Of a stretch of DNA of 64,000 nt, positions 34,701 through 48,203 are shown piece by piece; position 1 is the first letter of the stretch; every line of letters begins with the position of its first letter. Origin of the DNA: Dipteronia dyeriana (lineage: Eukaryota > Streptophyta > Magnoliopsida > Sapindales > Sapindaceae); contig CM065295.1 in NCBI GenBank assembly GCA_032871835.1, positions 85,987,819 to 86,051,818 of the forward strand, read 5' to 3'. Below the pieces are notes generated by a model. That model searched no databases. It was given only the letters and a program-made list of their open reading frames with translations, and was not told the DNA's origin. The translations under genes and the position numbers were made by a program.

Positions 34701-37700
34701 CCCTCTTGTAAGGCACACCTCGTAAGTCTTAACTCTCTTCCAGTTAATTATCAAATCATATCTACTCACCAAAACCTCTAACATGACACTCTATACCATC
34801 CCAATGGTCGTACAACCAAAGTACATATGAACAACTAATTAAAATTAGTTGACACTAGCAAATAAAAGTAAGACATGTGGATTGTCAAATACAATAACCA
34901 AGTACTGAACTTCTATTCAACCAATAGAGGGAATCTGGAGATATACCTTATTCATCATGTTCCATTGTCCAACTTGGGGCAAGCAATCCTTTTCTTTGCC
35001 GGTATCATGATATTTAAGCTACAAAACAAAGCATAATTATCTATAACAACTTGCAGTCACAATGTTACAGTTAAAGTTCCGATTGCAATGCCACACAAAT
35101 ACATAAATGAAAAATGAAAATTTTACCCAGGGTGCAGGCAAAATGCGAGCTTCAACTGATGCAAGCTTCTCACTAATCTTAATTCCAAACTCCTTTGCAT
35201 AAGGATCATTGTGATAAGCATTATGATGCACAGTCTGCAGAGGCAAATTAAAAGAAGCCCCCACGGTGAAACAATCATAAAAAGGACTTAAGTCATGAAG
35301 AGATGTAAATGGGCACACTGACACCAATAGCTACAACAGACCTGCATGATATCAAGCTCCCTATCATGAGGACGCTGACAGGTCACCTTTAACAAAGCAG
35401 TAATCTGCCTCTCATTCAATCTCTTGGAGTACCTCTGACCCTCAACAATCTTGCAAACCTATATTGACAAAAAGAAATTGATTAGCATGCACATGTACAC
35501 GACATACGACTTGAAGACAGGTATGAGTGTATGATTTTACCTCCATAGGCAGGTAATTTGGCCTCTGCTGATTTCCTACTTGTAGGCAGGGCAACTGAGT
35601 ATGTTGAATAACAAAACCGTAGGTTTCATAAAAGTATTCAACAACAGATTTCAATGTGCCACTTTCATCAACCGGAAAACTATGACAAACAAATCATGTC
35701 AGTGAAACAAGTTTAGAACAGCATCTCAATGCATTAAAAACACTGCAATTAAACATGCCATATATAAATAATAAAGCAAGATTATAGCATTACTCACGTC
35801 AGCTCGCCTGTAGTCTGTGATGTCAATCCAGATATACGGTACTTTCTACGCATATTTCCACGATGTGTAACCTCAACTTTAACACCTCTAAGTGCCTTCT
35901 TGATCTGTTGAGACACAAGTAGAGATATAGTACTCATATCATATAACATATTAATTACTATCACATAACATATTAATTACTAAAAAGTAATTTCCACCAA
36001 TTAAAAACCATCTACTACAAAGATTCTAATTAACCGAGTATGGTTTGCTAAAAATGCATACAGACTAATCAAAATCAGATATAAGAAACGAAACTGAATA
36101 AATCATATTAGGAAACAAACTTCCCAAACAGTCTTAAGAGTAAACAATAAATTACACAATTTTTTTTATCATAAAAACAATGTGCTGAGAAACAATCACC
36201 GACAAAAAAAAAATAACAAAATCAAACCTTCACACGATCGGCATCGGACAATGGCCTTGCAGAAACGTCTCGATTCAGTAACTGACCCACAAATTCAATT
36301 ACTTTCAGTGGCTCAATGAAAGCAGTAGAGGACATATCTGCATAATAAATTGTTTCCCAATGAGAATATGTTACATTATAAAGGTTAAACTGATTAAGGT
36401 ATAGTAAAAAAAAACAAAAATGAAGAGTTATAATTGGACAATAGAGCTTCTGCTATAGAGAAGGAACAATGAGAAGAAATGAAGATATTTAAAAAAAGAA
36501 AAAGTATACTGTGAACAACCAAATAATGAGTACCTATGTTCAGTGACAGTCCCATCTGAGTCGGACGAATACTTTGGTAGAAACCCCTCCAGCTCTCCAA
36601 TCCCTCCCCCAATGGCTGCCTTCTCCCCAGATCAGGAGAATAAAATGATCGACCCACAGGACAATACCTACAATCATTTAATAGCATCTCTTTATTGTAG
36701 CAAGCAAAAAAAAAAGTACAGTATGAGCCATACGCTAAATGGCTAGGACAGAAAAATAATCGGTACCGAGTAGTAGGCAGTTCACGCAGAACAATATCAA
36801 GAACCTGCAGGGCTTCCTGAGGTGCATCAGCTTGCTTCCCCTGCAAAAAGAGTCCTAAATGATGTAGATCAGCACGAGCAGCCAACTTTATCACAACTTT
36901 GAAATCCCTTTCTCTTCTGCATTAAAAACAAAGATATTAGAAACTATACAGATAATACAAACCATCAGACCTAAGGAAGTAGATAAATGAAAACTCGGTA
37001 AGACCTTGGCCCGCCTTGTCCATCATCCTCATCGAGGAGGGTAATTTTAAACTCTTTTGATATAAAGGGCAGTGGCCCAGCAGTATACAGACTCTTGCGT
37101 CCATCATATGCAGGAAGACGCTTTCCAAGATGAGATTCTCTGTACTGTTTCACCAGACTCTCCATCACAGCACGGTTGACTCCCCTAGAGGTAACCTCCG
37201 GGGTAATAGTAACCTAATAACACAAATTAAACCCTTGATCATCAAATTGCAATAAAACAAAATAAATACAAAAACAGAAACAGCAATAAAAGAACTCACA
37301 TCATACTGGTGCAAATCTTTGTCCGGAAGTTCCGCAAAGAAGTGATTAGCCTTCACAATACACCTATGGCCAGTACTACCCTTGCCAGGCCTAAGAGGGA
37401 ACCTCATAGATTTACTTGAGGGTGGGGCGGGTTGAATTGCTTGGCCAGAAGCACCTTCTTCAGCAAGAACAAGCTGTTTATCCAAACTCTGACCAAGTTC
37501 TGACAACTCTGGTGGCTGGGATGAAGAACCTGCCTCAGGTGACATGACCTGAGGGGTCGCCCCAGACGGATATGAAGCCGGGGTTGCTTGGTGCAGCTCG
37601 GGGTATTGAGATGTTGATCTTGGTGGGCCGCCAGAAGATGGTCCTCCACGACCACCACCTAAGCCCGCACCACCCATGCCACCGCGGCCAACGCTAGGGG

Positions 37701-38046
37701 AATATCCACCACGACCTCCTTGCTGAGGTGGCCCTCCACGCCCCCTGCCTTGATATTCAGATGATCCACTGTAGTATTGCTGTGGCTGCTGCTGCTGTGG
37801 TCCACGACCCCGGCCCCCACCATACACTCCTCGACCTCCTTGCTGTGACTGAGGACCCCAACCGCGTCCACCACCATTACCACCGCCATTACCACCGCCA
37901 CCTTGGTATCCTCCACCCGCTCCCTGTTGTGGTGGAGCACTCCGTTCAGTTGGCCGCTGGGTCCCACGACCACCACCCCCACTTTCCTGCAACTCAGAGC
38001 TCTCACTCCCACTCGCATGATGTTCAGTTTTCTTCTTCCTCACCAT
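31755..38046 (-). CDS. AGO1: Argonaute 1-type small-RNA slicer
   Basis: Loads 21-nt small RNAs, mainly miRNAs, and cleaves or represses complementary mRNAs. 21 coding exons: 37300-38046, 37005-37213, 36767-36916, 36534-36667, 36228-36337, 35798-35904, 35541-35679, 35342-35458, 35127-35234, 34947-35018, 34075-34197, 33794-33956, 33407-33666, 33172-33314, 32982-33044, 32835-32898, 32571-32706, 32399-32472, 32230-32324, 32096-32127, 31755-31978. They total 1090 codons in frame. A Gly/Gln/Arg-rich tail spans about residues 1-190, PAZ starts near 412, MID and PIWI follow. Slicer residues are Asp797 ([13 protein letters not shown]), Glu838 ([10 protein letters not shown]), Asp883 (YRDGVSEG) and His1023 ([11 protein letters not shown]). 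The C-terminus is [11 protein letters not shown]. The start is set by MVRKKK; an in-frame intron acceptor lies just upstream at 38054, so the 5' UTR is split. One intron has a GC donor (32982). AGO1 rather than AGO10 rests on the long Gly/Gln tail and the miR168 site. Confidence 0.96.
37584..37604 (-). promoter_or_regulatory. miR168 target site in AGO1 mRNA
   Basis: The minus strand reads CCCGAGCTGCACCAAGCAA within the PELHQATPA codons. Compared with plant miR168 (TCGCTTGGTGCAGGTCGGGA), the opposite strand matches except at miRNA position 2, at position 14 (the G:G mismatch also present in the Arabidopsis AGO1 site) and at the last two positions. This is the known feedback site by which AGO1 limits its own mRNA. 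It is in the N-terminal coding region, the conserved place. Confidence 0.88.
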
Positions 38047-38053
38047 GATGATA

Positions 38054-39100
38054 ACTGCACGCAAGGGATATACTCTCAACAGCTATACAGAACCGTAACA
38101 GATATATAAAATCCACCACAAGCCAAGAGATGGCCGAAGTTTATCAGGCAGACATGTGAGATTATCAAATCCCACCAACAAACAAGTTACGTAAATAAAG
38201 GAATTTCCTTCAATCGCAAAATACCTACTTTCTTCCATGTAAACCATAGTAAACAAGTCATTTTATTAAACTTCAACAGAGTAAAAAACAGAAGCGAACA
38301 CCAAGCAACTAGCTTTGGTCGATCATCAACACACTACACAGCCAAAGCAACATCCAAAAATTATATTCCTTTCATATACTAACACAGTTACAAATCAACT
38401 AGCACACAATATACAAATAATAGGAACAACAAATCAAAACTATTCACATACCTAAACAACACAAAGAAGAAACGCACATCACAAATCGTACAACTATGAA
38501 AAAAAATAACGCAACAACACAAACCCTAAATCGCAATCGCAGTTAAAAATCAAACCACAAACACAAACAGCTGAAAAAACCCTAAAAGTAAAATTTGGTA
38601 CAAACACAAATGCAGAAGATCTAACGATTCGAGCCGAGAGAACGAACCACAACAAAATCGGTCACAACACGAGAAAACCAACTCTGAAATGCGACTAAAA
38701 GCGTTCGCTTTAACAAATATTCACCAACACAGACTAGATCCGGCCAAAACATTCCACAAACACCGATAAGAACACGATGCAAACCCTAACAGACTAGATC
38801 CGTAAACAAAAGAACAAAATAAGTCTCGACGGAGAGTGTCGCATTCACGGTGGAAGAGAACACGGCGCAAAAGCAGTTAAAACAAATTACACCGTCATTT
38901 TTTACCTCAAAATCCGCCGCTGGAAAACTACTACGCTGCCACTCTAGAGAGATTCGAAAATTAAAAAAAAAAAAAAAAAATCACAAACTCTTCGCTTGTG
39001 ATTGCAGAAGCCAGAGAAATATTGAAAGGCCTCTCTCTCTCTCTCTGTGTTAAAAACCCAGAAATGCCATCCACACCCTACTTATAAAAAGAGCGTTAGG
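38054..39100 (-). promoter_or_regulatory. AGO1 5' UTR, leader intron and core promoter
   Basis: An acceptor (GCGTGCAG) lies 8 bp before the ATG, so the leader is spliced; the donor is not certain. The leader contains a GA-repeat (minus strand GAGAGAGAGAGAGAGAGG, plus 39033-39050), usual in plant 5' UTRs. A TATA box (minus TTTTTATAAGTAGGG) lies at about 39080-39092, placing the transcription start near 39050. An oligo(A) run at 38963-38980 on the plus strand lies inside the leader region. Confidence 0.6.
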
Positions 39101-42100
39101 TGCTAGAAAATGACTGTTTTGTCCTCTCTCCAACCCTCTCTCTCACTCACTCTGACCAGATCCGACCTGGCGCTGACGTGGTGTCATTGGAGATTTTCAG
39201 TGGTGTGCCCAAGGATGACGTGGAATTTGCTGACCTGGAATCACCAAAACTTAGTGGGTTCACATGATTGGCTACACGAGTCCACAAACCAGTCCGCCTC
39301 GATAATGCCGATCAAAGGCCTAGCATTCTACAACACGTGCTTGGTGATAAACAACAATCATACTCGCCATTGTCAGCCGCCGCGTGGATGTAAATTAAAA
39401 TGATGGAAATGCCCTTGCGGACCTGCGGTAGTGCGGTGGTTGTTCAGGATTAAAGTTAAGCGCGTGGAGGTGCTTGTGGATATTTATTTTTAGTGTGTTA
39501 AAACAATAGGGTCAATTAGGTGATTATTGCTAAACAGTGTCCAATCAAAGTAATTATCGAATAAGCAATGTTTTGAGGGGTTTAAAATAATAATAAATTA
39601 AAAAGGGTTTAAAGTCGATGGTTTCAAAAGTTTCTTTTTATTCTCCTTCGTTCGCAAGTTGTTTCAAGAGGGAAACTGTGTGTAGTGGGAGACCACCCTC
39701 CTGGGGTCCTCATCTGACCATACGCTGCCTTTCACTTTCACCAGAGCCGTCCGATCACAAGTCACAACACCTTCGATGCTAAGGGAATGACTGGTGAGAA
39801 AAATTGAAGTAATGAAAAAGGAAAAAAAATAATAGTATTGTTTCAAATATTTAATTCGTTTCGCGTGGGATGTGTACAAATTAAGGATTGTTCTACCTAA
39901 AACATCTCACATTTGAATATTTATTAACAAAAATCGTATAGATACTTCAAAAATAATAAAAATAATAACAAACTCAAGCCTTTTTGTTCTTTAGATAATA
40001 AAATTTAGGGGAATTTGTAAAAAATAACTACATAAAACTATTGAAATTTGGTTTTAACCCACATGCATTGTTGTTTTATGTTTCTTATCACATGAAATGT
40101 GCAATGCCCTATCTACACCATATATAAACAGAAGTCAAAGTAGAATTAGGTTGGGATAGTGTTGGCCGGTGAAGAATAGAAAAGAAAAGAGGAAGAAATG
40201 ACGATCATAGGAATTTGACTCTCATTTTTATACACAAAAACATAAAATGCAAGGATATTATTACTCATTGTGGTGGGATTTGTTTTATTAATCATATTTT
40301 GTATCGACTGATATCATAATGTCTCGACAAACCTTAATCTAATCAATATTAGACTCTTAATAAAAAAAAAATCGTTGGAGTCAATTTAAAAGAACATTTT
40401 GAATTGTTGATATCCGGTTAGATTATAGTTTTTGTTTCACTTATAAATGGATCTATTCTAATCTTGACCATTCAATAGTAGGTATTATCAGCTAGAGTTA
40501 TAAAAAAAAAAATGTAGGTATTAGAAATCACTAAAAATCACTTTCCATTGAATTGTACCAAGTATTTTTCTCTTGAAAACAAAAATTGTATGAAAGAAAT
40601 TGTATGATCATCAACCATCTAATAACATATTTGCAGAGTGAGCTAAACCACTCAATTCACTCCTTATAATCAGAACACAGAAATAGGTGATCTACGTAAC
40701 TGCAGCCACCCAAGTTGCTAGAAGCAACTAGGCAAGTCAGAATTAATGTCTTGAATATCTAAAGACTATTATGGATTTTAGATAAGAGTTTAAAATAAAA
40801 TTCATATGTAATATTTTATTTTTATTTAAAATAATATCTCCTAATTTCAAGTGGTCTTCTAAAATTTGCACAATATCTCATGCTTCAAGGGGTGTATATG
40901 TTACTATTTATAGTAAAAAGTTCAACTATGGATATATATATTTATGAACATATATTTCTTTCCACTGACGTGGAAGTATATATCTCTCGATTTTATAAAT
41001 ATATATCTTAATCATACCAAAATATATGATTTAGACACTATCGATAAACCTTTGATCATCGGTGTTATATTAAATTAATAATAATAATAATCTAAATGCT
41101 GTCACCTTTTTTTTTCTCCTCTGAGAAGTTGATGGATGGTGATATATTTGACTAGTCTTGGGAATTTCAGTCTCGAGTCTTGGTATCTTATGCTATATGC
41201 CAATATACCTAGAAATCCAAGATCGAGGATTCTCCGGTTCTCATTGTCCTTTTGTACGTTGGAATTTTGACTTCAAATTTCTTCACAAGACATTTATACA
41301 CTAAAAAATTAATTATGATAACCGAATGATTATGGATTTATGGTAATTTAGTTGTTTTTTTGGTGCAACTCGATCTTGTGACGTCTTCAACTTGAAATGA
41401 ATGCCCACCAATAAATCACAATACATAGACGATAATATTAGTTGTTTTACCCTCTTAAATGTGTTACATTAATATTATTTTGATGAGTCTGGTTTGATTC
41501 ATTTAATGTCTTTCTACATTTCATTTTAAATATTTTTATTAATATCAAATTTATCCTTATTTAGAATTACTAAAAAAAAAAGACAAATAAAGGTTTTTAA
41601 TTCCAACCATTATTTCTTTATCTGTTTTGTGTTTCAAAAACCTTAATTTTTATTTTTATTTTCAATATCATAAGAGTTTATTTTCAAGTGGTCAATTTAA
41701 TCTGAAACTAAAATGCTTGGACTCCATATTATATATAATTTCTATGTGCCATCAGTCAATCTAAATAGGTCCATCTTGTATCCTCCCTCCCTCTCATATC
41801 TATTTGTAATACCTACTGTTATTATTTTATTTCTTTCGGGTTTAATATTAACTTCTAAAATTAAAAAATTATTATTATTATCCATTAATCATAACAGCTA
41901 GGTATTGGAGGGTTTAGATGTCTTGCCTCCACCGTCAATGTAGATATAGAGTATTTCAATTGATCATGATATGATATATGTATTCATACCCAAAAAAAAT
42001 ATTTAAAAAATATAATACAGTAGAGGAGTTTTCTTTTTAAAGAAGACAGATTTTTATATAAATCCCTTTTCTTTTTTTTTTTGCGATCTGTCACCTTAAT

Positions 42101-42290
42101 AAATGTTTAATCACTTTAATCTCTTCTTTATTTAAAATCCTTCACTTTGATCATTTGACCAACTACTTAACATTCAACTATAATAGATTATGTAAAAGTA
42201 TAATTTTACCCTTTTTACTATTTACTTTAAGTAAAATAGCATTTTTATTCTTATTTTTAAAAAAAATACATTTAAGACTTTAGTAATTAT
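39101..42290. other. Intergenic upstream of AGO1, no gene seen
   Basis: AT-rich. The frames at 39110-39403 and 39664-39879 show no family features and no splice partners. 39101-39470 is more GC-rich and may be distal AGO1 promoter. No transposon ends could be paired by eye. Confidence 0.65.
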
Positions 42291-43163
42291 ATACTGGGAT
42301 ATCAAAATTACTTATGGGCCCGGTTACCCGTGGGGACCTGTCATGTTAGGGCAGTTTTTAACCGTACAATATAAGTTGTGGTATGGGTTTGGTATTTGTT
42401 TCAATACCCGATTTAATTTCGGTACGATTACAGGAATTCCCCGCATGTCCCGTCCTCGCCCGACGCCCCCCATCCGCGTCCCCGTCGTGTATATATATAT
42501 ATATAGCACGTAATTAGTATTATAATTAACTCTAAAAAAAAGTATCACAACTACTGTATTCAAAAAACATAAGACCCCGTCCTGCAACTGTTTTTCAGTT
42601 CGTTTTCGTTTTTATTTATAAAAAAAAAAATCTAAAACGCATTCGTTGACTGTTTTTCATTTTATTTTCAAAAACCGAAAAAAAAAATGAAAAACAAAAC
42701 CAGTGTTAAAAGTGAAAGATTTGAAAAACACAAAATACTTGTTTTTCGTTTTTCGCTTTTGTTTTTCATTTTGATTTTCACCTTTTTATTTATAAAAAAA
42801 TCATTTTGTTTCTCATTTTGTTTCATTTAGTTCTATTATATGTTTCATACGGCTATGATAAAACGGGATAAGATATTTAAATGACCAAAGTGCCCCTATA
42901 TATATATATATTCCAGAATAATTTATTTCCAACTAGAACTGAAAGCATTCATGTAATAATATATGTATATATATACATCATAAGTATTATATATATATAT
43001 TATAATATTGTATATTATTATTGTATATTATAAAATTATATATTTTATGTATATAAAATATTAATATAAATTATAATATATGTAATAATATTTTATATAA
43101 TTATAATATGTATATATATATATATTAATATAATATATACAGTTGTATTTTTATTATATAGTA

Positions 43164-43197
<34 letters not shown>

Positions 43198-43845
43198 TGT
43201 AATTATTTATTTATAATTTAACAGTTTAGTTTTTATTAATTCATTTTTTGATATGTTTTTTTGAGTTAATTTTTGATGTGTTACTTTTGTTTAATTTAAA
43301 AATTACAATACGAAAATTATATTAGTTAATTATGTAATCAATTTTTGATAGTTTTCAGTTAACCTACCAGAGACGTTTTTTCCATTTTCATTTTCAAAAT
43401 ACAACTTTCAGTATATACTAACAGACCCGTTTTCGAAATTTGAAACTGAAACCAAAAACACTGTTTTCATTTTCGAAAAAAAAACAACTAAAAAATGCTT
43501 ACAGGACGGACCCTAGTTTTCATCCATTCTTTCCCTCCAACTAACATAATTTTCTCATTTTTTTCTCTCCATTCCAGATCATTATATATAATATACCCCC
43601 ACGGTATTATTTTCATATTATACAATAATATTTTTATGATTTTATTCAAAAGGTCATTAAAAATACATATTAATGGATGTGGATGGTCTGAGGTAAAAAA
43701 AAGATCCCCTAATGGGAAATTTCCATACCCATATCGTTTATTTTAAGATGAGTATTCATCGATGATGAGATTTATCATACTAATTGGTATTGGGATGGTA
43801 TTGGAAAACCCGTACCCTACTCCTACAATTGACATCCCTATACAT
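42291..43845. mobile_element. Possible hAT-type element with subterminal TACCC(G/A) motifs
   Basis: Left end TGGGATATCAAAATTAC and right end (reverse complement of about 43828-43842) AGGGATGTCAATTGTAG are similar. Both subterminal regions carry GGTATGGGTTTGGTATT / ATTGGTATTGGGATGGTATT motifs and CCCGTCCCCG-type stretches, as in plant hAT MITEs. The 8-bp target duplication is not clean. A second element (42573-43514) is nested in it. Confidence 0.5.
42573..43514. mobile_element. TIR element (MITE) nested at 42.6-43.5 kb
   Basis: Left end GACCCCGTCCTGCAACTG and right end (reverse complement) GGGTCCGTCCTGTAAGC are inverted repeats. Both sides carry GTTTTCGTTTTTATTT / AAAAACACTGTTTTCATTTTCG motifs. 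The centre is TA-rich (42890-43200). There is no coding capacity. Confidence 0.6.
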
Positions 43846-45980
43846 ACCATCATTATACAACAATATTTATTATTTTGCCAACACACTTTAAATTTTTACA
43901 ACTTTACAATTAAATTAATTTCCAAAAATGCTGTCATTATACGAAATTATTTACATTTGTACCATTAAATATTTTATTAAAAAAACCATTATTCAAACTA
44001 GGTTTTTATTTTGTACACATTTTTTTAACGTGTCATTATATGTGTGGATAATATGCCATATGTCTGAAATTCCCATATAACCACTATCTTTGACTAACCA
44101 TGGACTAACAGAATGATCAGAGTGGAGTGTTTTAAATAAAAGATGGACTAAAATGATGAAAATGGTAAATACATTTATAAATACGACAATTGCAAAAAAA
44201 ATGGGACTTAGGTGAAATTCTGCTAAAAATAGAATGACATAAACAATTGTTTAGGCGTTATACGATATTGAAGAAGATTTATGAATCTTAATAAATACAA
44301 AGTTTTTTTTTTAAATATTACATAAATTAAGTCATCTCCCCTTAAAAAAACATGGCTTAATGTAATACTTAAAAAAAAACATAAATTAAGGATTTTGGGG
44401 TGTGGGGAGGACTCGTATTATAACAAATAATATAAAATATAAAAGAAAAAGGTTATTCAAAAAATATAAATAATATTTTTTGGAACAAAATAGAACGTTT
44501 TTAGATTTTTATTTTATTTTATTTTATTTTTTAGAATGAATAAGCGAGTGAAGATAAAAATGGTATTTTGTAGCAAATTTAATTATCTTTATAAATTTTA
44601 AAATTTAATTTTTTAAAATAGAGTGTCTTTTTTTATATATAAAAAAAATGTGTTAAAGAAAAAGAAGTAGCAAATCTCTTTATTTTTTGCTTCATAATAT
44701 TATGTTTGTCAAAACATTATCATGATGCCCTCGAAATGTACACCATCGACAAAAAAAAAAGGATGAGACTATCAACAAGATAAGTGAATATATCTATATC
44801 ACTTAAAATAGACAATAATTATAGAACGATGACAAGGTTTTGTTATAATCGAAAATAATTGTATGATGTACCACAAGGTCTTTAAAATACAACAAAACTT
44901 GGGTGAGGCAGTAGCCCTCAAATTCCATAAATTTTTTTATTTTTATTTTTTAGGTTCAGATGGAAGTTGGGAATTGGCATAGTCAGACTAGGACAATGCG
45001 TGCTAGAGCATTGAACTGTAAGACACAATCCAGTAAACAACGCAATCCAATACTAGGATAATGTCACGACAAAATCCAATAAACGACGCTCTGACCTTCA
45101 ACATTCAATGACCTGTTAATACCATAACGGTATATAATATGCGATTTGTCCGATGGTAAACCTCTTACACCTGCATTACAGGGTTACAGGTTTGATCCTC
45201 TTTCATTCTAAAAAAAATCTCAACCAATTTATGTAATAATATAATATATTTTTAAAAATGTAATGGTGCACTTCCAATACAGTATTCCTGAACAGTTATA
45301 ATATATATTCACACTCCTCTCTGTAGCTTTTGGAGGATTCAGTTCTAAAATCATACAAATAATATGATTTTGAATACACTATTTATAATTCGAAATCCAA
45401 CCGTTGTATATTAATATCATCATTAATAATACCATTAATTTGAATAATTTTCAAATATTTGTTGTAATAAAACCGTTAAAACGTTACATAAACGTATCAA
45501 CGGTCACAATTTCTAAAATTAATCAAATATAATTACTATATTTTGAATTTTTATATCAAATTTCCAACAAGATGTGTCCCAAAATGACTTCAACCATGAA
45601 CCACCATATATCTATCGACTAAAACAGTCTGGGAGGTAAGTAAAAAACAAAAAACAAAAAACAAAAAAAAACAACGGTGTAGGAGGAGATAAATATATAA
45701 CACAAAAGTTAAGGACACCAAAGAGAACAAGACATGTATAATTCCAATTTGGAAATGGCATTGCATTTGTCACGACTCATATTGGCCATCACTAAAATAA
45801 TTGCACAGCCATTTCGTCAATCTCAAGATCATGTGATTATTTTTTGCTATATTATATGTATATATAAACAATAATGGATAATGCCTCTTTGCCCTTTTAT
45901 TTATATATATATATATATATATAAGAATAGAAAGAGACATGTTTCCAACTCTTTCTCTTATATTTATAGCAAATTCTAGA
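43846..45980. other. Intergenic, no gene seen
   Basis: AT-rich with many A- and T-runs and a TA microsatellite at 45902-45922. Near 45140-45205 the sequence TCCGATGGTAAACCTCTTACA followed by GTTACAGGTTTGATCCTC resembles tRNA A and B boxes and may be an old SINE fragment, too weak to call. Confidence 0.6.
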
Positions 45981-46271
45981 TATCCCTCCATTCCCCATTT
46001 GGGAATCATCCTCGTATAGAGATGAGAAAGAGGAGATTTGGGGAAAAATGTCCATCCATAATATCAACATCATATTATCAAAAAAAAACTTTTGATGACT
46101 GTTTGAAGATTTTTGTGAAAAGAAAAACGATTTAAAAAAAATTAATGTTAACATAAAATTCAAGAAAAATTCTCAAATTTTCATTTAAGAATTTTAATTT
46201 ATTTTAGGACTTCAGGGAGTATGAATAGAAGTAGGTTTGCAATCTATTATAGATGTGAAGACAATACATGG
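45981..46271. repeat. Direct repeat, left copy
   Basis: Collinear with 47893-48203: ATCCCTCCATTCCCCATTTG, then ATGTCCATCCATAATATCAA, then CTTTTGATGACTGTTTGAAG, then TATGAATAGAAGTAGGTTTG and GATGTGAAGACA. The right copy has an extra roughly 30-bp block (ACACGCGGTATTTCGCATTT...) after the AAAAACGATTT run. The pair flanks element C and a putative hAT fragment. Confidence 0.85.
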
Positions 46272-46312
46272 ATTCAAAAGATGTTTCATGTTTGCAATAT
46301 GTAATACCCGGG

Positions 46313-47425
46313 CAAATTGGGGGTTTTGTCACTCTTATTAAGTGGGTTTGTAAAACTATCACCACTTTAATAATTTAAATTTATATAACACTGTCTATTA
46401 TGGTAAATGGATTAAAATATCCCTATAGTTTTTTTTTTTTTTTTACCTTTACTTACTTTTTTTTTGTTCTTCCTCATCTTCTTCGTTAGGCCTCAATTGG
46501 AGGTCAAAATCGAGCTCCATTAGAGGTCGAATTCACCTCCAATGGAGGTATGTTCGTTCAACCTCCAATGAAGGTCAAAGTCATTTGAACACCGTTGGAG
46601 GTCGAAATCGACCTTTAATGGAAATTGAAATTGACCTCCAATGAAGATAGACGAAGAAGATGATTAAAAAAAAAACACTTTTGTCTAATAAGTCTAAAAA
46701 AATATGAAAATACCCCAACAGTCTCGGAAATTGTAAAATAACTGTAAAAAATACCCAATAAGTCTTGGTCCAAGACTTATCGGGTATTTTTATAAATTTC
46801 AAGACTGGTTGCATATTTTTATAATTTCCAAGAATCGTTGGACTTTTTTATAATTTTGTAGACTTACAAAAAAATCCAATAAATCTCTATAATTGAAACA
46901 TACCCAATAAATATCAGAAATGCTAAAAAAACCTTGAAAATACCCAAAAAGCCTCGAAAACTACAAAATAAGTCTCAGACATACCAAATAAGTCTCGGAT
47001 CGAGACTTATCAGGTATTCTCGAGATTTATTTTATATTTTTCGAGATTTTTAGGATATTTTTATAATTTTCAAGAGTTATTGGATAAAAATGAAATTTTC
47101 CATATTCTTCTTTATCAACCTCCATTTGAGGTCAATTATGATGAAGGTCAATTTCGACCTCTTCGGAGGTCAATTAGGCCTCTAACGGATGTAACACGAC
47201 TTTTACCTCCAATAAAGGTCGAATCGACCTCCAATGAAGGTCCAACAAAGAAGACGAAGAGAAACAAAAAAGAATGGAAAATTGAAAAGTAAAAAAAAAA
47301 TGCATGGCCCATTTTGTCCGTTCATCATAATATGTGTCATTTAAACTCAATTTATTAAAGTGGTGATAATCTTAAAATGTACCCTAAAAAATGTGTTATA
47401 TAATTTTCGAACCGTGAAATACATA
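46313..47425. mobile_element. Non-autonomous Mutator-like element (element C)
   Basis: Terminal repeats: left TTGTAAAACTATCACCACTT then TAATAATTTAAATTTATATA; right, in reverse complement, TTTTAAGATTATCACCACTT then TAATAAATTGAGTTTAAATG. The outermost right end (reverse complement CGGTTCGAAAATTATATAAC) resembles the ends of elements A and B. The interior has palindromic GACCTCCAATGGAGGTC motifs and an array on AAGTCTCG / TCGAGACTTAT (46680-47090) like element A. There is no coding capacity. I could not find a clean 9-bp target duplication. Confidence 0.68.
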
Positions 47426-47518
47426 TTCTTTCAAACATCAAATTTCGTGTGTTGTCAACACCCGAAAAAATGTGAAATACCGGGTGATACATTGTAAGGA
47501 TCTTACTAATGGGTCAAT

Positions 47519-47972
47519 TAGGGATGGGCAACAGGGGAATGATGATGGATATTGGTCTTTCATCTTCATCCTCATTTCCCACCCCCTTCCCTCATTCCCC
47601 CTTGAGGAAATGGAGACGGGGTAGTTCAAGGGAGGTATCCCCATCCTCATTTGTCTGTTTCCACATTTCTCTTGTTTTTATCTGTTTCCCTTGTTTTACT
47701 TGTTTTCCGTTTGACCATATTTGACTACAAATTTCATATTAAAAACAAAAACAAACAATACTTAATTACATCAAACAAATGTATATAAAATTAATAAAGT
47801 ATTTATAATTAGGGTTTAAATTGAAAAAGTGTGGAAAATAGAAAAAAACAAAATTAAATATTAATATTATATATATACGGAGATTGGGAGAGATCCCTCC
47901 ATTCCCCATTTGGGAATCATCCTCGTATGGAGATGGGAAAGAGGAGATTTGGGGAAAAATGTCCATCCATAA
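47519..47972. mobile_element. Putative short hAT element
   Basis: Left end TTAGGGATGGGCAACAGGG and right end (reverse complement) TTATGGATGGACATTTTTCC are partly inverted. Subterminal CATCCTCATTTCCC / GGGAATGGAGGG motifs fit a hAT MITE. Its right end is part of the direct repeat also found at 45981-46060, so the repeat pair may be copies of the same element border. Confidence 0.45.
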
Positions 47973-48203
47973 TATCAACATCATATTATTAAAAAAAACT
48001 TTTGATGACTGTTTGAAGATTTATGTGAAAAGAAAAACGATTTTAAAAAAACACGCGGTATTTCGCATTTGAAATATATTTCATGTTAACATAAAATTCA
48101 AGAAAAAATCTCAAATTTTCATTTAAGAATTTTAATTTATTTCAAGACTTCAGGGGAGTATGAATAGAAGTAGGTTTGCAATCTATTATAGATGTGAAGA
48201 CAG
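47893..48203. repeat. Direct repeat, right copy
   Basis: Partner of 45981-46271. Directly after it (48204-48240) is TTTTTTAGGGTACATTTTAAG then ATTATCACCAC, the inverted end of element C, so a second piece of that MULE terminus lies here. Confidence 0.85.

Noticed and set aside
37404..38018. Long frames in other phases over the AGO1 first exon
   Set aside because: They are shadows of the GC-rich Gly/Gln repeat region; the correct frame joins the PAZ/PIWI exons.
42324..42587. 87-codon minus-strand frame as a gene
   Set aside because: It spans hAT subterminal motifs and a TA microsatellite across the border of a nested element.
45140..45205. tRNA gene or SINE with A/B-box-like motifs
   Set aside because: Box spacing and sequence are poor, no cloverleaf can be drawn and no SINE body follows.
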